From Ideonella sp. (GTDB lineage: Bacteria > Pseudomonadota > Gammaproteobacteria > Burkholderiales > Burkholderiaceae_C), in the NCBI GenBank assembly GCA_015075545.1, contig JABTUC010000006.1, forward strand, positions 59,537 through 123,536: a stretch of 64,000 nucleotides of DNA, given 5' to 3'. Positions within the stretch are counted from its first letter, which is position 1. Each line of letters starts with the position of its first letter. Under the pieces are notes generated by a model. It was not told the DNA's origin, ran no database searches, and worked only from the letters and a program-made list of their open reading frames with translations. Below are positions 59,260 to 64,000 of the stretch, piece after piece. Position numbers and translations under genes: made by a program.

Positions 59260-60450
59260 TCAGCCGGGGCGGCCGTCGGGGCGTGGCCGCAACAGCATCG
59301 GGCCGTAACGCAGCGCGTAGAGCCCGAAGCCGGCCGACCACAGTGCCGCCGAGCACAGCACCGCGTGCAGCGTCAGCGCCGGGGCCGCCAGCGGCAGCGC
59401 CACCCGCACCAGGCCGGCGAGCAACACGCAGGCGTAGCACGCGACGTCGAACGCATCGGCGCGCAGCGGCCGCGCGGTGTGGCCGCGCGCGGTGCGCGTC
59501 ATCATGCCGATGATCATGCCGCCGATCGCCCCGGCGGTCAGCGCATGCCAGGCCAGCGTCGGCGCGACCCAGCCCATCTCGGCGCCGGCGCGCAGCACGA
59601 GGTGCACCGGCACCCACAGGTAGGCCACATGCAGCACCCACACCAGCGGCACGCGCAGCGTGCGCCAGGGCTGCCACAGCCACCAGCGGGTCAGGTGCGC
59701 CAGTGCGGCCACCACGGCGATGGCCGCCAGCAGCCAGCCCGGGGCACGCAGCACGTCGGCGGCGATCAACAGCAGCAGCGACCCGAGCGCGGCGCGCTCG
59801 ACCGCCGGGTTGCGCCTGGCTGCGGCACCGGGCACGCCGTTGTTGGTGAACATCGCCACCACGCGGCCAGCCATCGCGGCGACGACGAACAGCACCAGGT
59901 CGAGCGCCACCGCGATGCCGAACAACGGTGGCAGGTCGAACACGCCGAGCTGGGCCAGGAAGATCGCGCCGTCGGCCAGCGCCATGCCCACCAGCACGGC
60001 GACGAAGAAGATGTTGCGCCAGCTGCGCGCGCGCACGAATGCCCGCACGAGCACCGCCGCGGCGGCCAACGGGAACGCCACGTTGGCTGCCGCCGCGGCC
60101 CAGCCCCAGGGCGTCAGCACCAGCACGCGGGCAAGCAGCCACAGCGCCGCCAGCGCGGCCAGCGGCGGCCCTTTCAGCGTGGGCCGGCCGGTCCAGTTGC
60201 TGCCGGCGGTGAGCAGAAAACCGACGATCACCGCCAGCACGAATCCGAACACCATCTCGTGCGCGTGCCACAGCGGGCCATTCAGGTAGGCGTGGCCGAG
60301 CCAGCCGGCGAACTGCAGCGCCCACAGCGCGATCGACAGCGCGGCGAACACGCTGGCCAGCAGGTAGAACGGCCGGAAGCCCAGCTCCCACAGCGCGAAC
60401 CGACGCGCCGGCGCCGGAGTTGGTTTGTCGAGTTGGAGCATGGTCGTCAT
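59260..60450 (-). CDS. nnrS: NnrS-family haem-copper membrane protein, nitric oxide response
   Basis: A 396-residue protein with about twelve membrane helices. RFALWELGFRPFYLLASVFA near the start, GPLWHAHEMVFGFVLAVIVG, FLLTAGSNWTGRPTLKG and MIIGMMTRTARGHTARPL are NnrS signatures; several conserved His residues are potential haem or copper ligands. NnrS protects cells against nitrosative stress and is usually NnrR- or NsrR-controlled. ATG 60450 gives MTTMLQLDK; a nearby ATG at 60441 is possible. An NsrR-like site lies 120 bases upstream. Confidence 0.94.
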   Translation of the reverse strand: MTTMLQLDKPTPAPARRFALWELGFRPFYLLASVFAALSIALWALQFAGWLGHAYLNGPLWHAHEMVFGFVLAVIVGFLLTAGSNWTGRPTLKGPPLAALAALWLLARVLVLTPWGWAAAAANVAFPLAAAAVLVRAFVRARSWRNIFFVAVLVGMALADGAIFLAQLGVFDLPPLFGIAVALDLVLFVVAAMAGRVVAMFTNNGVPGAAARRNPAVERAALGSLLLLIAADVLRAPGWLLAAIAVVAALAHLTRWWLWQPWRTLRVPLVWVLHVAYLWVPVHLVLRAGAEMGWVAPTLAWHALTAGAIGGMIIGMMTRTARGHTARPLRADAFDVACYACVLLAGLVRVALPLAAPALTLHAVLCSAALWSAGFGLYALRYGPMLLRPRPDGRPG

Positions 60451-60569
60451 GGCGGGGTGTGGCGGTGGCGTCGTCAGGCTGCGCTGCGGACCAACGACTG
60501 GATCCCGGGCGTGCGCACGAGTGCGAACGGGCTGCGCGCCAGGCCGCAGGGACGTGCGCGCGCGAATTG

Positions 60570-60592
60570 AAGATGCATGCCAGATGCAACTA
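60570..60592 (-). promoter_or_regulatory. candidate NsrR operator upstream of nnrS
   Basis: Read on the minus strand, two 11-base halves with a one-base spacer are TAGTTGCATCT and GCATGCATCTT. Against the NsrR halves AAGATGCATTT and AAATGCATCTT they match at 8 and 9 of 11 bases with exact spacing. It lies about 120 bases upstream of the nnrS start. Confidence 0.5.
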
Positions 60593-60663
60593 TACACCGC
60601 GCCGCGCAGCGCTTGCCGCCCGGCTGCGGGCGAGGCGCCGCGCCCGGCATCGGCGTGGCGCGA

Positions 60664-62247
60664 TCATCGCTCGGCGATGTAGTGCTGCATCGAGATGGCC
60701 TCGCCCGTGGGCACGAACGCGCGCACGCGCGCCTCGAGCTCCTGGTCGGCCAGCGTCGCGCGGCTGCGCTGGTGCAAGTAATCGGCCCAGCTCGTGACGA
60801 TGAAGCGCTCGCAGTAGCGCGAAGGGTCGCCGAGGTCGCGATAGATGCGCCAGAAGGTCGCGCCGTCGCGGCGCCGCGGCGCGCGCATCGCGGTCAGCGC
60901 GTCGAGGAACGCCGCCGCGTCGTCGGTGCGGATGCGGTAGGCGATCTCCACCGCCACCGGGCCGGCCTGCGGGGCTGGCTCGTCGGCGACGAACAGGTCC
61001 TCCCACGGCGCGGCCGGCGTCACGTCCTGCTGCTGCCCCATGCGCAGCGGGAAGGGCCGCGCCAGCAGCATGCCGGCGAGCATGGCCAACGTCGCCAGCG
61101 TCAGCGCCGCCTGCAGCCCGAAGGCGCTCGACACCACACCCCAGAACGCCGAGCCGAATGCGAACGCGCCGAGCGCCGACAGCGCGTGCAGCGCCGCCGC
61201 GCGCGAGCGCACCCACGGCGGCGCGCTGGTCTGGGTGGCGGTGTTGAAGGTCGACATCACCGCCATCCACGCGCCGCCGCCGGCCACCAGCGCCAGGTAG
61301 ACGGGCGTCCGCCATTGCGACCAGGCGGCGATCGCCATCGCGGCGGCGAATACCACGCAGCCGGCGTGCACCAGCAGTTCCAGCCCCAGCCGCACGCGCG
61401 CTCGGTTGACCACCAGGCCGGTGATCACCGCGCCGACCCCCAGACAGCCGATCAGCGCGCCGAAGCCAGCCGCCCCGGTGCCGAGCTGCTGCAGCCCGAT
61501 CACCGGCAGCAGCGCCCACAGCGCCGAGCCGGCGGCGCTGTAGGCCATCGTGCGCAGCAGTTGCGCCAGGATCAGCTGCGAGTGGCGCGCGTAGCGCAGC
61601 GCCGCCAGCGTGCCGCCCCACAGCCGCTCGGCCGGCAGGCGCGACGGCGGGTGCGGCTGCGGCGGCCAGCGCCGGATCGATTGCCAGGTGAGCAGCGTGC
61701 TCAGCACCGCGATGCCGAACACCCAGTCGCTGCCGGCGTAGGCGAACACCACGCCGGCCAGCGTCGGGCCGAGCGCACGCGCGCTGTTGTAGGCGATGCC
61801 CACCAGCGTGATGGCCTGCGGCATCTCGTCGCGCGGCACGCTATCGGCGACGGTCGAGTTCCACGCCGGCGACAGCACGGCGATGCAGCATCCGATCAGG
61901 AAGGTGAACAGCAGCAGCACCGCAGCGCCCGCCACGTCGGCCATCAGCAGCAGCGTGAGCAGCGCCAGCAGCGCAGCCTGCGTCAGCAGCGAGGCCACCA
62001 GCAGCCGGCGCCGATCGGTGACGTCGGCCAGCACGCCGGCGGGCAGCGACAGCAGGAACATCGGCAGGAACACCGCCGTCTGCACCAGCGCGGTGAGGAT
62101 CGCCGACCCCGTCAGCTCGACCACCAGCCACGAGGTGGCCATGACCTGCATCGCGTTGCCGACGAAGTACGCCAACCCGCCCGCGCACAAGCCGCGAAAC
62201 GTCGGGTGGCTGCGCAGGGTCTGGCGGATGGAGGCGCTGGCGGTCAT
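60664..62247 (-). CDS. MFS transporter with C-terminal monooxygenase-like (ABM) domain
   Basis: A 527-residue protein. Residues 1-400 are an MFS_3/EntS-type exporter with about eleven helices (SWLVVELTGSAILTALVQTA, LPAGVLADVTDRRRLLV, LGVGAVITGLVVNRARVRLG). Residues 430-520 form a soluble alpha/beta unit (VAVEIAYRIRTDDAAAFLDA, FWRIYRDLGDPSRYCERFIV) like antibiotic-biosynthesis-monooxygenase folds. Such fusions are known in the family with unknown role. ATG 62247 starts MTASASIRQTLRSHPTFRGL. A siderophore or drug substrate is possible. Confidence 0.87.
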   Translation of the reverse strand: MTASASIRQTLRSHPTFRGLCAGGLAYFVGNAMQVMATSWLVVELTGSAILTALVQTAVFLPMFLLSLPAGVLADVTDRRRLLVASLLTQAALLALLTLLLMADVAGAAVLLLFTFLIGCCIAVLSPAWNSTVADSVPRDEMPQAITLVGIAYNSARALGPTLAGVVFAYAGSDWVFGIAVLSTLLTWQSIRRWPPQPHPPSRLPAERLWGGTLAALRYARHSQLILAQLLRTMAYSAAGSALWALLPVIGLQQLGTGAAGFGALIGCLGVGAVITGLVVNRARVRLGLELLVHAGCVVFAAAMAIAAWSQWRTPVYLALVAGGGAWMAVMSTFNTATQTSAPPWVRSRAAALHALSALGAFAFGSAFWGVVSSAFGLQAALTLATLAMLAGMLLARPFPLRMGQQQDVTPAAPWEDLFVADEPAPQAGPVAVEIAYRIRTDDAAAFLDALTAMRAPRRRDGATFWRIYRDLGDPSRYCERFIVTSWADYLHQRSRATLADQELEARVRAFVPTGEAISMQHYIAER

Positions 62248-62432
62248 CGCGGCGCGCCATTGTCCATGGCGCGCGGGCGAGCGGTGCGCCATCGACCCGA
62301 CGGCGATCGACGCGGTGCGGGCCGTCATCAGCGACGCCACTGGACCTTCGAGGTCGGGCACGGCCGAGGCTTGCAGACGCAGGCGAGCGCCGCCTGCAAC
62401 GGCGAGATCGCCCGCCGCAGGAAGCGGCCTCG

Positions 62433-63380
62433 CTACTCGAGCACCACGCGCGGGAAGTAGAACGACACCACCCAGTTCGGCACGTCGACGATCGAGCTGA
62501 TGCGCAGGTCGGCGCACACGCTGCAGAGCATGTAGGCGTCGATCGGCGAGTAGTTGTAGCGCCGCGCGAGCAGCTCGACCATCTCCGACACCGCGATGCG
62601 CGCGCCGGCCATCAGGTCGGGGCCGATGCCGGTGGTGACCTCGTAGCCACGCTTGTCCAGGTGGGTCGACACCGGGCCCGGCGTCAGGTAGCGCGGCATG
62701 CGCAGCCGCGCGTCCTTGACCAGCTCGATCTTCAGGCTGACGTCGATCGCGCTCTCGATCGCGGTGCCGCACACCTCGCCGTCGCCCTGCGCGGCATGCG
62801 TGTCGCCCACCGAGAACAGCGCTCCCGCCACCTCGATCGGCAGCCACAGCTCGGTGCCCTCGGCGATGTCGCGCACGTCCATGTTGCCGCCCACCTGCCG
62901 CGGCGGGATCACGCTGTGCAGCCCCGGCTCGGCGAGCGCGACGCCGATGGTGCCGCACATCGGCTTCAGCGGCACGCGGCCACCCGGGCCGTACAGCGCC
63001 GGCTTCAGCCCGGGGTCGACCTTCCAGTGGTGCAGGTGCGCTTCGGGGAACTGGTCGGTCAGCAGGCCGAAGCCCGGGATGTTGCCGGTCCAGCCCCAGC
63101 CCGACGGCGCGAACGACAGCACCGTGACCTTCAGCGCATCGCCGGGCCTGGCACCTTCGACGTAGACCGGGCCGGTCACCGGGTTGACGCGCGCCAGGTC
63201 GAGCTTGACCAGGTCGGCCGCGGTCGACTCGCGGTTGAGCTGGCCCGACGACGCGTCGACGGTCTCGAAGTGCACCGTCTCGCCGGGCGCGATGCGCAGC
63301 TTCGGCTCGAAGGCGTTGTTCCAGCCGTGGTGGATGTGCTGGCGGTGGATGGTGTGCTGGGCATGCTGGTGCGAGGCCAA
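62433..63380 (-). CDS. acetamidase/formamidase family protein
   Basis: A 315-residue amidohydrolase-like protein (FmdA_AmdA family). HHGWNNAFEPKLRIAPGETV, GPVYVEGARPGDALKV, GDTHAAQGDGEVCGTAIE and SPIDAYMLCSVCADLRIS are family motifs; the last holds the cysteine-rich active-site region. No ATG fits; TTG 63380 is taken as start because GAAGGAG stands at the right distance before it, giving LASHQHAQH. It would release ammonia from short amides. It is 11 bases downstream of the SDR gene on the same strand. Confidence 0.9.
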   Translation of the reverse strand: MASHQHAQHTIHRQHIHHGWNNAFEPKLRIAPGETVHFETVDASSGQLNRESTAADLVKLDLARVNPVTGPVYVEGARPGDALKVTVLSFAPSGWGWTGNIPGFGLLTDQFPEAHLHHWKVDPGLKPALYGPGGRVPLKPMCGTIGVALAEPGLHSVIPPRQVGGNMDVRDIAEGTELWLPIEVAGALFSVGDTHAAQGDGEVCGTAIESAIDVSLKIELVKDARLRMPRYLTPGPVSTHLDKRGYEVTTGIGPDLMAGARIAVSEMVELLARRYNYSPIDAYMLCSVCADLRISSIVDVPNWVVSFYFPRVVLE

Positions 63381-63391
63381 GGTGTGCTCCT

Positions 63392-64000
63392 TCAGACCGC
63401 GACGGTCAGCGCGCCGTCGATCACCAGGTTGGTGCCCGAGATGCGGCTGGCCTTCGGGCTGGAGACGAACACCACGCCGTTGGCAACCTCCTCGGCGGTG
63501 CCGAAGCGCCCGGTGGGGTTGACCTTCAGCGTCGACGCGAACAGGTCGGGCATGTTCTTCTCGACGGTCTGCCAGAAGCCGCCGTCGAAGTAGGTGTTGC
63601 CCGGCGACACGCAGTTGACCCGGATGCCCTTGCCGACCAACTGGCGGCTCAGGCCCTTGGCGTAGTGGATCAGCGCGGCCTTGATCGCACCGTAGGATCC
63701 GGCAGCGAAGTCGACCTCGAAGCCCGACACGCTGGAGATCAGCACGATCGACGCGCAGTCGGACTTCTCCAGGAACGGCACCGCCGCCTGAACTGCGTTG
63801 ACGGTGTGCATCATGTCGACCCGGAACGACTTCTCCCAGGTGTCGGCGTTGTCGCCAGCCGCGAGGGCGCTGACGTTGCACACCAGGGCGTCGACACCGC
63901 CGAGCGCCTTGGCGCTCGCGCCGACCCACCCGGCGAGCGCTGCGCCGTCGGCCACGTCGAACGCGCGGCCGAAGGCCTTGACGCCCTTGGCCTCGAGCGC
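63392..64000 (-). CDS. short-chain dehydrogenase/reductase (partial, N-terminus outside window)
   Basis: The last 202 residues of an SDR whose start lies beyond the right edge. The catalytic Ser and the YxxxK site are intact (LISSVSGFEVDF, then GSYGAIKAALIHYAKGLSRQ), unlike the SDR at 9533. The C-terminal part, GRFGTAEEVANGVVFVSSPK and ISGTNLVIDG, is typical of classical SDRs. It is upstream of and probably co-transcribed with the acetamidase gene. Substrate unknown. Confidence 0.9.
   Translation of the reverse strand, partial: ALEAKGVKAFGRAFDVADGAALAGWVGASAKALGGVDALVCNVSALAAGDNADTWEKSFRVDMMHTVNAVQAAVPFLEKSDCASIVLISSVSGFEVDFAAGSYGAIKAALIHYAKGLSRQLVGKGIRVNCVSPGNTYFDGGFWQTVEKNMPDLFASTLKVNPTGRFGTAEEVANGVVFVSSPKASRISGTNLVIDGALTVAV

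Noticed and set aside
1-64000. CRISPR arrays, insertion sequences, phage or plasmid modules
   Set aside because: No regularly spaced repeats, transposase, integrase or phage structural genes were seen on either strand; the repeats present are single direct or inverted pairs.

Overview
The window is very GC-rich DNA packed with genes on both strands. The content points to a betaproteobacterium of the order Burkholderiales, probably from the Rubrivivax/Leptothrix/Methylibium neighbourhood. Pointers are a Bug-type tripartite tricarboxylate receptor, Liv-type ABC importers, ExeA/GspB, an RFN-controlled RibH2-type lumazine synthase, Fnr/HemN/NnrS, and intergenic repeats of a kind common in that order. 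No phage, IS element, CRISPR array or rRNA was seen. One tRNA gene (tRNA-Ser, UGA) is present.

Layout. 1-174: end of a gamma-glutamyltransferase. 327-7063: a complete RND efflux operon (adaptor, pump, outer-membrane factor) with an EamA exporter coupled to its end. 7141-13244: amidase, MscS channel, an aberrant SDR, a DsbA-like isomerase, a broken chimeric gene, and a chain of overlapping small genes ending in a uracil-DNA glycosylase. 13219-18878 (minus): secreted peptidase-like hydrolase, universal stress protein, and a CFA-synthase-like methyltransferase with an FAD oxidoreductase, resembling the pair that makes 10-methyl fatty acids. 18960-21607: a second-type FtsH and a papain-like (C70) protease with a peptidoglycan-binding domain. 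21626-26029: polyol dehydrogenase, DUF2007, EamA, quinone reductase, double-thioredoxin protein. 26172-31977: LRAT-like protein, M16 peptidase, AraC remnant, Bug receptor, FAD oxidoreductase, DUF456. 32003-35865: DUF1304, GspB/ExeA pair, haem-binding DUF3365 protein.

37551-42380 is a vitamin B12 uptake locus (btuF, btuD, btuC, btuB) under a cobalamin riboswitch. 42423-45500 holds apaH, a CorC/HlyC-type transporter, and ribH under an FMN riboswitch. 45793-53725 is a long plus-strand operon: a complete Liv ABC importer followed by a MetE-like zinc enzyme, a PaaG-like isomerase and an aryl-CoA-hydroxylase-like flavoprotein. A PaaK-like CoA ligase lies 1.2 kb further on. Together they suggest uptake and CoA-linked breakdown of an aromatic or related acid.

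53760-60592 looks like an oxygen/nitric-oxide response block: two Hsp20 genes behind a sigma-32-like promoter with an adjacent Fnr-like palindrome, a [4Fe-4S] Fnr, divergent hemN, a hemerythrin protein and NnrS with an NsrR-like site. The window ends with an MFS exporter carrying a monooxygenase-like tail, an acetamidase/formamidase and a truncated SDR.
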